Assembly (NCBI RefSeq): GCF_028292965.1
Contig: NZ_JAQGLG010000073.1
Span: 1 to 42,310 of the forward strand
Reading direction: 5' to 3'
Source of the DNA: Sphingomonas bacterium
GTDB lineage: Bacteria; Pseudomonadota; Alphaproteobacteria; Sphingomonadales; Sphingomonadaceae
Length of the DNA: 42,310 nt
Shown here: positions 7,171 through 14,579 of the stretch, one piece after another
Numbering within the stretch: position 1 is the first letter of the stretch
Layout of the letters: every line of letters begins with the position of its first letter
Position numbers and translations under genes: made by a program
The notes under the pieces: model-generated
Databases searched by the model: none
What the model was told of the DNA's origin: nothing
What the model saw: only the letters and a program-made list of their open reading frames with translations

Positions 7171-9075
7171 ATGACCAACCGCTATCGATCCGCCCTCTTC
7201 GCCGCCGTCGCGTTCGTCGCCGGCCCGGCCTTCGCCCAGACCACCCCGCCCGCCGATCAGCCACCGGCCGAGGCCACCGGCGACATCGTCATCGCCGACC
7301 AGCGCACCGAACCCGACATCATCGTCGCCGCCGGCGTGCCGCAATATGCGCGCGAGGTCGGCCAGGCGGTCACCGTCATCACTCGCGCGACGATCGAGCA
7401 GCGCCAGGCCGTGTCGATCGCCGACCTGATCGCCACCACGCCGGGCGTGACCATGTCGCGCAACGGGCCGATCGGCGGCTTCACCGCGATCCGCATCCGC
7501 GGTGCCGAGGGCGAGCAGACGCTGACCATCATCGACGGCGTGCGCGTCAACGATCCGTCTTCGCCGGGCGGTGGCTTCGACTTCGCCAATCTGCTGGCCG
7601 GCTCGGTCGATCGCGTCGAGATCCTGCGCGGCCCCAATTCGGTGCCATGGGGCAGCCAGGCGCTGGGCGGCGTGGTCAACATCGTCACCGCCGCGCCGAG
7701 CTACGGCGTGCAGGGTCGTGGCAGCATCGAATATGGCGCGCATGACAGCGTGTTCGCCAATGCCGCCATCTCGGGCGCCAACGACCATTTCTCCGGCGCG
7801 CTGACCGCGGGTTATCTCCACACCGACGGCATCTCGGTCGCCGCCAACGGCACCGAGCCCGACGGCTATCGCCAGTACGGCGCGACCGGCCGGGTCGGCA
7901 TCAACATCACCCAGGATATCGGGCTCGATCTGCGCGCTTATTATGCGCACAGCCGCGCGGCGCTCGATGGCTTCCCGCCGCCCAATTACACGCTGGCCGA
8001 CGATCCCGAATATTCGACCACGCAGGAACTCTACGGCTATGCCGGCGTGCACGCCAATTTCCTCGATGGCCGCTTCAAGAACCGTGTCGCCTTCACCATC
8101 GCCGACATCAACCGCGACAATTTCGACCCGACCTTCGGCACCGCGCCGAGCTTCATCGGTCGCGGCCGCAGCCAGCGTTACGAATATCAGGGCGACTTCC
8201 AACTGATCGATCAGGTCCGCCTCGTCGCCGGTGCCGAGCATGAGGATACGCGCTTCAACGACGGATCGACCTTCGTCTCGACCGGCGTGACCAGCTTCTA
8301 CGGCGAAGCGATCGTCAAGCCCGTGCGCCAGGTCACCGTGACCGGTGGTATCCGCCACGATCAGCACAAGGCCTATGGCAGCCACACGACCTTCGGCGCC
8401 GACGCGGTGCTGGCGCTCGACAGCGGCACGACGATCCGCGCCAGCTATGGCGAGGGCTTCAAGGCGCCGACGCTCTATCAGCTCTACGCGCCCTTCTACG
8501 GCTTCAAGGATCTGAAGCCCGAAACCGCGCGCAACTATGATGTCGGCGCGTCGCAGAGCTTTCTCGGCGGGAAGGGCAGTGTCGGGGTGACCTATTTCCA
8601 CCGCGACACCACCAATCAGATCGATTTCGATCTCGGACTATTCGCTTACCGCAACATCGCCCGCACCCGCGCTAATGGTGTCGAGTTCGAGCTGACGTTG
8701 CGGCCAATCAACGAGCTGACCTTCACCGCCAACTACAGCTATATCCATGCCGAGAATCTCAGTGCGGGCTTTGTGGGCAAGGATCTCGCGCGGCGCCCAC
8801 GTCAAACGGTCAACGTCTCGCTCGACTACAAGCTGCCCTTCGGCTTGTCCGTTGGTGGCACGATCAGCCATGTCGGCGACAGCTTCGACAATGCCGGTAA
8901 CACCACCCGGCTCGACGGTTACGTCTTGGCCGGCGTACGGGCGGAAATGCCCATCGGCGATTATTTCGCCGTCTATGGCCGGGTCGATAACCTGTTCGAC
9001 GAACGCTACCAGACCGTCTCCGGCTATGGCACGCTCGGCCGCGCAGCCTATGGCGGCGTGCGCGTGAAGCTGTGA
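7171..9075 (+). CDS. btuB: TonB-dependent cobalamin receptor (BtuB-like)
   Basis: A 634-aa outer-membrane receptor. It has a signal peptide (about residues 1–22, PAFAQ cleavage-like site), a TonB-box-like IVIADQ stretch in the mature N-terminus, a plug domain (QAVTVITRATIEQR ... VEILRGPNSVPWG ... GGVVNIVT) and a 22-strand-type barrel ending in KL. It should bind and import vitamin B12 with energy from TonB–ExbBD. The assignment to B12 rests on the cobalamin riboswitch directly upstream and the btuFCD-like genes downstream. ATG 7171 has AGGGA about 9 bases upstream. It leads the operon; btuF begins 4 bases after its stop. Confidence 0.92.
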   Translation: MTNRYRSALFAAVAFVAGPAFAQTTPPADQPPAEATGDIVIADQRTEPDIIVAAGVPQYAREVGQAVTVITRATIEQRQAVSIADLIATTPGVTMSRNGPIGGFTAIRIRGAEGEQTLTIIDGVRVNDPSSPGGGFDFANLLAGSVDRVEILRGPNSVPWGSQALGGVVNIVTAAPSYGVQGRGSIEYGAHDSVFANAAISGANDHFSGALTAGYLHTDGISVAANGTEPDGYRQYGATGRVGINITQDIGLDLRAYYAHSRAALDGFPPPNYTLADDPEYSTTQELYGYAGVHANFLDGRFKNRVAFTIADINRDNFDPTFGTAPSFIGRGRSQRYEYQGDFQLIDQVRLVAGAEHEDTRFNDGSTFVSTGVTSFYGEAIVKPVRQVTVTGGIRHDQHKAYGSHTTFGADAVLALDSGTTIRASYGEGFKAPTLYQLYAPFYGFKDLKPETARNYDVGASQSFLGGKGSVGVTYFHRDTTNQIDFDLGLFAYRNIARTRANGVEFELTLRPINELTFTANYSYIHAENLSAGFVGKDLARRPRQTVNVSLDYKLPFGLSVGGTISHVGDSFDNAGNTTRLDGYVLAGVRAEMPIGDYFAVYGRVDNLFDERYQTVSGYGTLGRAAYGGVRVKL

Positions 9076-9079
9076 ACCG

Positions 9080-10096
9080 ATGAAACCGACGATCCCGCTG
9101 CTCGCCTTGACGCTCGCCGGCTGCACCCAGCCGGCGGCGCAGGGCGGTGGCGGGATCGTTTCGACGAACCCGTGCGCCGATGCGATGCTGGTCGAACTGG
9201 TGCCGGCCAGCCGCATCGCGGCGATCAGCCATTATTCTGTCCAGGCCGATGCCAGCTCGATGCCGCTGTCGGTCGCCCGCCGCTTCGCCACCACCGCCGG
9301 CACCGCCGAGGAGGTGATCGGCCTGCATCCCGACCTTGTGGTGACGTCGAGCTTCACCCCGCCGGCGACGCTGGCGGCGTATCGGCGCGTCGGGCTCAAG
9401 GTGCTGACGCTCGATTCCCCCACCACCATCGCGGCGAGCGAAGCACAGATACGCACGCTGGCGGCTGCGCTTGGCGCGCACGGGCAGGGTGAGGCGATGG
9501 TGGCGCGGCTCGAAAAGGCTGCGAGCGAAGCGAGGCCTTGTCTCCCTCTCCCTGTGGGAGAGGGAAGGGGCCCATCGCGAAGCGATGGGAAGGGTGAGGG
9601 CAGGGCCATGACCAGCGCCACGAACTTCCTCGACCCTCACCCTCCCGCCGCTTCGCGGCTCCTTCCCGAATCGGGTCAGCCATTCCCCCGGAATGGCTTA
9701 AACAGCACGGGGTGCTGTTTACCCGATGCGCCCAAAGGGAGAGGGACATGCGCGCAACCGTCCGCCCTTCTGTTCATCGCCGGCGATCTCGCCAACGGCA
9801 CTGGCACGCTGCTCGACGAACTCCTCACCCGCGCCGGTTTCCGCAACGCCGCCGCCGATTACGGCCTGCACTTCACCGGTGGCCTCCCGATCGAAACCAT
9901 TGCCGCGCACCCGCCGCGCGTCATCTTCGCGCCCGACGCCTCGCGCACCGCGATCCTGCGCACCCGCGTCCTCGCCCGCACCGGCGCGATCGTCACCGAG
10001 GCCAATTTCCCCCGCCGCCTGGTCAATTGCGGCGGCCCGGCGATCGTCCCCGCACTCCAGCGCCTGAGCGAAGTCCGCCGGAGCCTCGGCTCATGA
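9080..10096 (+). CDS. btuF: Cobalamin-binding periplasmic lipoprotein (BtuF-like) with an in-frame repeat insertion
   Basis: A 338-aa substrate-binding protein of the class III (helical backbone) type. It has a lipoprotein signal (lipobox LAGC, Cys15), an N-lobe with VSTNPCADAMLVEL and GLHPDLVV, and a C-lobe with LLFIAGDLANGTGTLLDELL and ETIAAHPPRVIFAP. It should capture B12 and deliver it to BtuCD. The family is normally about 260–275 aa. Here about 68 extra codons (roughly residues 155–222) are encoded by a 204-bp palindromic repeat at 9543–9746 that keeps the frame open. The extra segment is Gly/Pro/Arg-rich and lies in the loop before the C-lobe, where it may be tolerated. The stop overlaps btuC (ATGA). 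Confidence 0.88.
   Translation: MKPTIPLLALTLAGCTQPAAQGGGGIVSTNPCADAMLVELVPASRIAAISHYSVQADASSMPLSVARRFATTAGTAEEVIGLHPDLVVTSSFTPPATLAAYRRVGLKVLTLDSPTTIAASEAQIRTLAAALGAHGQGEAMVARLEKAASEARPCLPLPVGEGRGPSRSDGKGEGRAMTSATNFLDPHPPAASRLLPESGQPFPRNGLNSTGCCLPDAPKGRGTCAQPSALLFIAGDLANGTGTLLDELLTRAGFRNAAADYGLHFTGGLPIETIAAHPPRVIFAPDASRTAILRTRVLARTGAIVTEANFPRRLVNCGGPAIVPALQRLSEVRRSLGS
9543..9746. repeat. Family A palindromic repeat inserted inside btuF
   Basis: The outer arms TCCCTCTCCCT (9543–9553) and AGGGAGAGGGA (9736–9746) are perfectly complementary. Inside are hairpins CCCATCGC/GCGATGGG (9571–9578/9582–9589) and GCCGC/GCGGC (9647–9659). The same element, without the nested part, lies at 24873–25018. 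Length 204 bp is a multiple of three. Confidence 0.88.
9668..9733. repeat. Nested cruciform-like segment within the btuF repeat
   Basis: ATCGGGT (9670–9676) pairs with ACCCGAT (9721–9727). Within it are two complete hairpins: AGCCATTCC/GGAATGGCT (9678–9686/9690–9698) and AAACAGCAC/GTGCTGTTT (9700–9708/9712–9720), each with a 3-base loop. This block is absent from the family A copy at 24873–25018, so it looks like a second insertion. Confidence 0.75.
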
Positions 10097-11058
10097 CTCG
10101 CCGCCTCGCTCTGCTCGCCGCGCTGGTCGTCGCCGCCTTCCTGATGTCGCTGATCGCCGGCAAATACTGGATCCCGCCCGCCATCTGGTTCTCGCCCGAT
10201 CCGCGCTGGGCGATCGTCACCGAGTTGCGTCTGCCGCGCGCCATCCTCGGGCTGACGCTCGGCGCCGGCCTTGGCCTGTCGGGCGCGGTCCTCCAGGGTT
10301 ACCTCCGCAACCCGCTCGCCGATCCGGCGGTGGTCGGCGTCTCGTCGAGCGCCGCGCTCGGCGCGGTCGCGGCGATCGTGCTTGGCATCGGCGGCGGCAC
10401 GCTCGGCATCTTCGCCTGCGCGATGATCGCCGCATCCGGCTCGATGGCGTTGCTCGCCGCGCTCACCTGGCGCGCGCAGAGCAGCGTGCAGTTCATCCTC
10501 GCCGGCACCGTGCTCGCCAGCCTGTCGGGCGCGCTCACCGCCTTCCTCATCTCGCTCGCCCCCAACCCCTATGCCGTAGCCGAGGCGATCGACTGGCTGA
10601 TGGGCGCGCTGACCGATCGCAGCATCGACGATGTCCGCCTTGCGGTGCCGTTCATCGTCGCCGGTTCGGTCCTGCTGTTGCTCACCGGCCGCGCGCTTGA
10701 CGCGCTCACCCTGGGCGAGGCGGCGGCGCGTTCGCTCGGCGTGCGGCTCGGCCGCGTCCAGGCGCTGATCGTGCTCGGCACCGGCCTGACCATCGGCGCC
10801 AGCGTCGCAGTGACAGGCGTGGTGGGTTTCGTCGGCCTCGTCGTGCCGCATCTGCTGCGCCCGATCTTCGGCCACCGTCCCTCGGCACTGCTGCTGCCCA
10901 GCGCGCTCGGTGGCGCGGCGCTGGTGCTGGTCGCCGACAGCCTGTGCCGCCTCGCGCCCGGCGCCGGCGAGGTCCGCCTCGGCGTGGCGATGGCGCTGAT
11001 CGGCGCACCCTTCTTCCTCGTGCTGCTGCTGCGCGGCGGGGGACGCTCATGGAACTGA
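10093..11058 (+). CDS. btuC: Cobalamin ABC transporter permease (BtuC/FecCD family)
   Basis: A 321-aa, very hydrophobic protein of the FecCD/BtuC permease family with about ten membrane helices. Family blocks: LRLPRAILGLTLGAGLGLSGAVLQGYLRNPLADPAVVGVSS near residues 40–85, and GVVGFVGLVVPHLLRP, the cytoplasmic coupling region, about residue 240. Two copies should form the inner-membrane channel through which BtuF-bound cobalamin passes. ATG 10093 overlaps the btuF stop (ATGA), and its own end overlaps btuD by 10 bases, so translation of btuF, btuC and btuD is probably coupled. Confidence 0.92.
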   Translation: MTRRLALLAALVVAAFLMSLIAGKYWIPPAIWFSPDPRWAIVTELRLPRAILGLTLGAGLGLSGAVLQGYLRNPLADPAVVGVSSSAALGAVAAIVLGIGGGTLGIFACAMIAASGSMALLAALTWRAQSSVQFILAGTVLASLSGALTAFLISLAPNPYAVAEAIDWLMGALTDRSIDDVRLAVPFIVAGSVLLLLTGRALDALTLGEAAARSLGVRLGRVQALIVLGTGLTIGASVAVTGVVGFVGLVVPHLLRPIFGHRPSALLLPSALGGAALVLVADSLCRLAPGAGEVRLGVAMALIGAPFFLVLLLRGGGRSWN

Positions 11059-11819
11059 GGATCGAGGCCGCCAGCGTCTCGCTTGGCGGGCGACAGGTGC
11101 TGGACACCATCGACGCCGACCTGGAGCCGGGGCGCGTCACCGCGATCCTCGGCCCCAATGGCGCCGGCAAGTCGAGCCTGATCAAGGCCATGGCCGGCCT
11201 GATCATACCCCATGGCGGCACCGTTCTCCTCGATCGCCGCGACGTCACCCGGATCGAGCCGCGCGAACGCGCGCGCCTGATCGGTTACCTCCCGCAGGAC
11301 GGCGCCGCCGCCTGGAACATCACCGCTGCCGAACTCGTCGCGCTCGGCCGTCTGCCGCACCGATCACCCTTTGCCGGCGCATCGCCGGAAGACGACGCGG
11401 CGGTCACGCGCGCGCTGGTCGCGACCGAGACGACGCATCTCGCGACCCGCACGGTCAACGAACTGTCCGGCGGCGAGCGCGCCCGCGTCCTCCTCGCCCG
11501 CGTCCTCGCCGGCGAACCGCGCTGGCTGCTCGCCGACGAGCCGCTCGCCAGCCTCGATCCCGCGCACCAGCTTGATATCCTCGATCGCCTGCGCGGCGTG
11601 GCACGGGCCGGTGCGGGGGTGGTGATCGTGCTCCACGATCTCGGCCACGCCGCCAGCATCGCCGACGATGTGCTGCTGCTGAAGGATGGCAAGGTCGCCG
11701 CCTTCGGACCCGTAGCCGAGATACTGACCGAGGAACGCGTCGCCGAGGTTTTCGAGGTGAAGGTGCGCTGGGTGGAGGTTGATGCGGGCCGGGTGCTGGT
11801 GCCCGTGGGGCGGATCTGA
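11049..11819 (+). CDS. btuD: Cobalamin ABC transporter ATPase (BtuD-like)
   Basis: A 256-aa ABC ATPase. Walker A GPNGAGKSS is at residues 35–43, the Q-loop Gln83 in LPQDG, the signature LSGGERAR at 139–146, Walker B WLLADEP about 159–165, the D-loop SLD and the switch His in VLHDLGHA. It should energise BtuC for B12 import. FhuC/HmuV-type importers look alike; B12 is inferred from the riboswitch and btuB. ATG 11049 lies inside the end of btuC. It is the last gene of the operon, followed by a family B palindrome. Confidence 0.9.
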   Translation: MELRIEAASVSLGGRQVLDTIDADLEPGRVTAILGPNGAGKSSLIKAMAGLIIPHGGTVLLDRRDVTRIEPRERARLIGYLPQDGAAAWNITAAELVALGRLPHRSPFAGASPEDDAAVTRALVATETTHLATRTVNELSGGERARVLLARVLAGEPRWLLADEPLASLDPAHQLDILDRLRGVARAGAGVVIVLHDLGHAASIADDVLLLKDGKVAAFGPVAEILTEERVAEVFEVKVRWVEVDAGRVLVPVGRI

Positions 11820-11833
11820 CACCCCCTCATGCT

Positions 11834-11936
11834 CCACCCCGGCGCAGGCCGGGGCCCAGTTGGGGAACATCGATGGCGCGCGGCGCACGTCGTTACTTTG
11901 ACCTCCCCAACTGGGCACCGGCTTCCGCCGGGGTGG
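11834..11936. repeat. Family B palindromic repeat
   Basis: 33-base arms at 11834–11866 and 11904–11936 are complementary except at three positions. They include CCACCCCGG and CCGGGGTGG ends and CCCAGTTGGGGA / TCCCCAACTGGG. It lies in the convergent gap between btuD and the oxidoreductase gene, so it may also act as a transcript-end hairpin. A related copy is at 39338–39439. Confidence 0.85.
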
Positions 11937-11950
11937 GAAAATAGGCTTGG

Positions 11951-12976
11951 CTACAACCCAACCACACGCCCCTCCGCCGCACTCAGCAACCCCGCTTCCA
12001 GCACCTCCATCACCGCGATCGCCTCGCCCGCCGGCACCGGGTTCGGCCCCGCGCCACGGATCGCTGCCGCCAGCGCGTCCCAGAACAGCCGATAGTCGCC
12101 GCGCTCATTGGCCGCCGGCGCGGCACCTCCACCGTCACCGCGCGTCAACATTCCCGGCACTGGATCGAACCCCCAGTCACCCTCACCGGGCGTCAGGCCC
12201 GCCACCGCCGCTGCCTCCTGGGGCTCGGTGCCGTGCTTGATCCAGCTCCCCGCCGTGCCGTGCACCGCAAACCGCAAGCCATGATCCGCCACCAGCTTGC
12301 TCGCATGCAGGATCACCCGGCGCCCCGGATAACGCAGCGTGACATGGAAATAATCGGGCGCCGGCGCAGCTTCCCGCAGGGTGGCAAGATCCGCGCTGAT
12401 CGCCTCGGGCATGCCGAACAATTGCAGCGCCTGGTCGACCAGATGCGGCCCGAGATCGAGCCACGCACCGCCCACGCGCGCCTCCTTCCACAGCGCCGCC
12501 GGCACCGGCCGCCATCGATCGAAATGGCTTTCGAACTGCACGATTTCGCCCAGAGCGCCCTGGGCGATCAACCGCTTCAGCGTTCGGAAATCGCTATCCC
12601 AGCGCCGGTTCTGGAACACCGTCAGCAACCGCCCGCCGACCTCCGCTGCTGCCGCTACGTGCCGCGCATCGGCCAGCGTCGTCGCGAACGGCTTGTCGAC
12701 CAGCACATGCTTGCCCGCGGCGATCGCCGCCAAGGCATGCTCGGCATGGAGCGCATCGGGGCTCGACACGATCACCAGATCGATCCCCGGTTCCGCCAGC
12801 AGTGCGCCGACATCGGGCACCACCCGCATGCCCGGCAGATCGGCGTGCACCTTGTCGGCATCGCGCGATACGACCGCGCGCAGCGTCATGCCCGGCGTCA
12901 CACCGACATAAGGAGCATGGAACGCCCGGCCGCCGAGGCCGTAGCCAATCAATCCGACGCCTATTTCACGCATCAT
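11951..12976 (-). CDS. Gfo/Idh/MocA family oxidoreductase
   Basis: A 341-aa NAD(P)-dependent oxidoreductase. The N-terminal Rossmann fold has GLIGYGLGGRAFHAPY at residues 8–23, and DKP is at 94–96 in VLVDKPFATT. In this family the motif is usually EKP, so Asp replaces Glu here. The C-terminal half carries DLGPHLVDQALQLFG, typical of the substrate domain. Members oxidise or reduce sugars, inositols and related compounds; the substrate cannot be predicted. Start ATG 12976, with a second ATG three bases later. It is convergent with btuD across a palindromic repeat and shows no operon partner. Confidence 0.86.
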   Translation of the reverse strand: MMREIGVGLIGYGLGGRAFHAPYVGVTPGMTLRAVVSRDADKVHADLPGMRVVPDVGALLAEPGIDLVIVSSPDALHAEHALAAIAAGKHVLVDKPFATTLADARHVAAAAEVGGRLLTVFQNRRWDSDFRTLKRLIAQGALGEIVQFESHFDRWRPVPAALWKEARVGGAWLDLGPHLVDQALQLFGMPEAISADLATLREAAPAPDYFHVTLRYPGRRVILHASKLVADHGLRFAVHGTAGSWIKHGTEPQEAAAVAGLTPGEGDWGFDPVPGMLTRGDGGGAAPAANERGDYRLFWDALAAAIRGAGPNPVPAGEAIAVMEVLEAGLLSAAEGRVVGL

Positions 12977-13118
12977 CTTGCCTCATATCTTCATCGCGGC
13001 GCACGCATCGTTTCCTCCTGTCCACCTGGGCAACGTTATAGCTCACCTGTTATGAGCAGCCAGTCTGGCTACGACCCGGTTGTGGCCGGTCAGGAATGAT
13101 GCGACCCTTCGATCGTCA

Positions 13119-13532
13119 ATGGAGACGATAGCCAATCTCGGAGTGCAGGCGGTGAGTGAACCTGTTCCTATTCTGAAAGACGAAGAACACGAGCATCCTG
13201 TTCCGTCCGAATGGAGGCCAAAGCTTCGGGACATTGCAGGTGCCTTCAAAGACGGCAATTACGGTCTGCGTGGTCTCGCGGATGTCGATCCCCTGGACGG
13301 GCACAAGGCGACACAGATTGCTCGATATATAGAGGATTATGGTTGTACGTTGATCTCGCTGTCGGACGAAAGCTGGGATACCTCGGTCTGCCAATGGCAA
13401 CTGGATTACTGGGAAGTGCTCGTCGACCTGTTCACCGTCGAAGAAGGGCGCAGTGATCTGGTTCTGCATGTGCACGTTTTCGAGGACACAGGCAGGTTCT
13501 TATTCAAAGTGCACTTGGTGTACGTGCCGTAG
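13119..13532 (+). CDS. Small uncharacterised protein (DUF7668-like)
   Basis: A 137-aa soluble, acidic protein with no signal or membrane segment. It has a central HKATQIARYIEDYGCTLISL region, a Trp-rich stretch (SWDTSVCQWQLDYWEVLVDLFTVEEGRSDL) and an end in VYVP. This arrangement resembles a domain I recall as DUF7668, but I am not certain of that label. ATG 13119 has no clear ribosome-binding site; TTG 13080 in the same frame is the alternative. Base composition is visibly lower in GC than the flanking genes, and the neighbours are unrelated (oxidoreductase, LysR), which suggests acquisition by transfer. Function unknown. Confidence 0.6.
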   Translation: METIANLGVQAVSEPVPILKDEEHEHPVPSEWRPKLRDIAGAFKDGNYGLRGLADVDPLDGHKATQIARYIEDYGCTLISLSDESWDTSVCQWQLDYWEVLVDLFTVEEGRSDLVLHVHVFEDTGRFLFKVHLVYVP

Positions 13533-13572
13533 CGCGAGCCATTCGAGCGTGCGATATTGACCTCCCCCACGC

Positions 13573-14445
13573 TCACCCAATCCCCACCACCACCTCGCGC
13601 AACCACCCTGTCACCGCCTCGATACGCGGGGTCGCATGGGTGTCCTCATGCGTCACCAGCCAGAAGGTCCGCCCCAGCGCGACTTGACCCGGAAGCACCG
13701 CGACCAGCCGCTCGTCGCGTCGCGCGATGAAGTCGGGCAGGATGCCGATTCCCGCCCCGCTGCGAATCATCGCATGCTGCACATTGATGCTGGTGCTGCG
13801 CGCCCGCGCCACCAACCCGTCATGGATCTCGCTGAGATAGTCCAGTTCGACCGCATGGATATGCTCGGGCACGTAACCGATCAGCGCATGCTCCCCCAGC
13901 GCCGCCGCGTCGCCCGGCACGCCATGCGCGTCGAGATACTCATCCGTCGCGTACAACTGCAGCCGGTAATCGGCGAGCCGCGCCGCGCGCAACTGGCGGT
14001 TGCGCGGGCGGGCTAGCATCACCGCGATATCGGCCTCGCGCTTCGACGGGTTGAGAAAGCCCGAGGCGGTGATCAGGTCGAGCCGCAACTGCGGATGCGC
14101 CGCGCGGAACCGCGCCACGCCCGGCGCGACGACATGCGTCGCCAGCCCCTCGGCGAGACTCAGCCGGACATGGCCTGACAGGGCCGATCCGTGCGGATCG
14201 CCCTCGCTCGCCGCCAGCACCGCCGTCTCGATCGTCTCGGCATGGAGCAGCAGCGCCTGACCCGTCTCGCTCAACCGTCGTTCGCCACCGATCGTTTCGA
14301 ACAGCGGCGCTCCCATCGCCTCGCCGAGTCGCGCGAGCCGCCGCCCCACCGTGGTCACATCGACGCCGAGCAACCGCGCCGCCGGCGCCAGCTTCTGCGC
14401 CCGCGCCACGGCGAGGAAAATTCGCAGGTCGTCCCAGTTGCGCAA
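13573..14445 (-). CDS. LysR-type regulator, probably of mmsA
   Basis: A 290-aa LysR-family protein. The N-terminal winged HTH (NWDDLRIFLAVARAQKLAPAARLLGVDVTTVGRRLARLGEAMGAPLFE, about residues 3–48) is followed by a periplasmic-binding-like effector domain (RFRAAHPQLRLDLITASGF, IRSGAGIGILPDFIA). It is divergent from mmsA, the usual setting for a local regulator, so control of valine catabolism is likely but inferred. The start is taken as TTG 14445, with GGGGA about 6 bases upstream and the HTH beginning immediately; ATG 14484 in frame has no ribosome-binding site. The effector is unknown. Confidence 0.86.
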   Translation of the reverse strand: MRNWDDLRIFLAVARAQKLAPAARLLGVDVTTVGRRLARLGEAMGAPLFETIGGERRLSETGQALLLHAETIETAVLAASEGDPHGSALSGHVRLSLAEGLATHVVAPGVARFRAAHPQLRLDLITASGFLNPSKREADIAVMLARPRNRQLRAARLADYRLQLYATDEYLDAHGVPGDAAALGEHALIGYVPEHIHAVELDYLSEIHDGLVARARSTSINVQHAMIRSGAGIGILPDFIARRDERLVAVLPGQVALGRTFWLVTHEDTHATPRIEAVTGWLREVVVGIG

Positions 14446-14469
14446 ACGCCGTCCCCAAACCGCAATGGC

Positions 14470-14523
14470 TGCAAAAATGCACATACTAGCCGCAAAGATG
14501 AAGGCTTGAATGCAGAAATGTGC
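14470..14523. promoter_or_regulatory. Twin motif between LysR gene and mmsA (candidate regulator sites)
   Basis: TGCAAAAATGCAC (14470–14482) and TGCAGAAATGTGC (14511–14523) are near-identical 13-base motifs 41 bp apart, about four helical turns. They lie in the divergent promoter region, a spacing that suits a LysR tetramer. Confidence 0.4.
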
Positions 14524-14579
14524 GGTGAGATAGGATCGCCCAACAATTTTCCCCCGGCCAAGAATCCCTGGAGCCAGTC

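Noticed and set aside
7165-8601. Long open frame antisense to btuB (478 codons)
   Set aside because: A by-product of high-GC codon bias in btuB; no family features, no ribosome-binding site, and the sense frame is a clear TonB receptor.
9080-10096. btuF as a pseudogene because of the repeat insertion
   Set aside because: The frame stays open through the element, both lobes are intact and the stop still overlaps btuC, so a functional protein is plausible.
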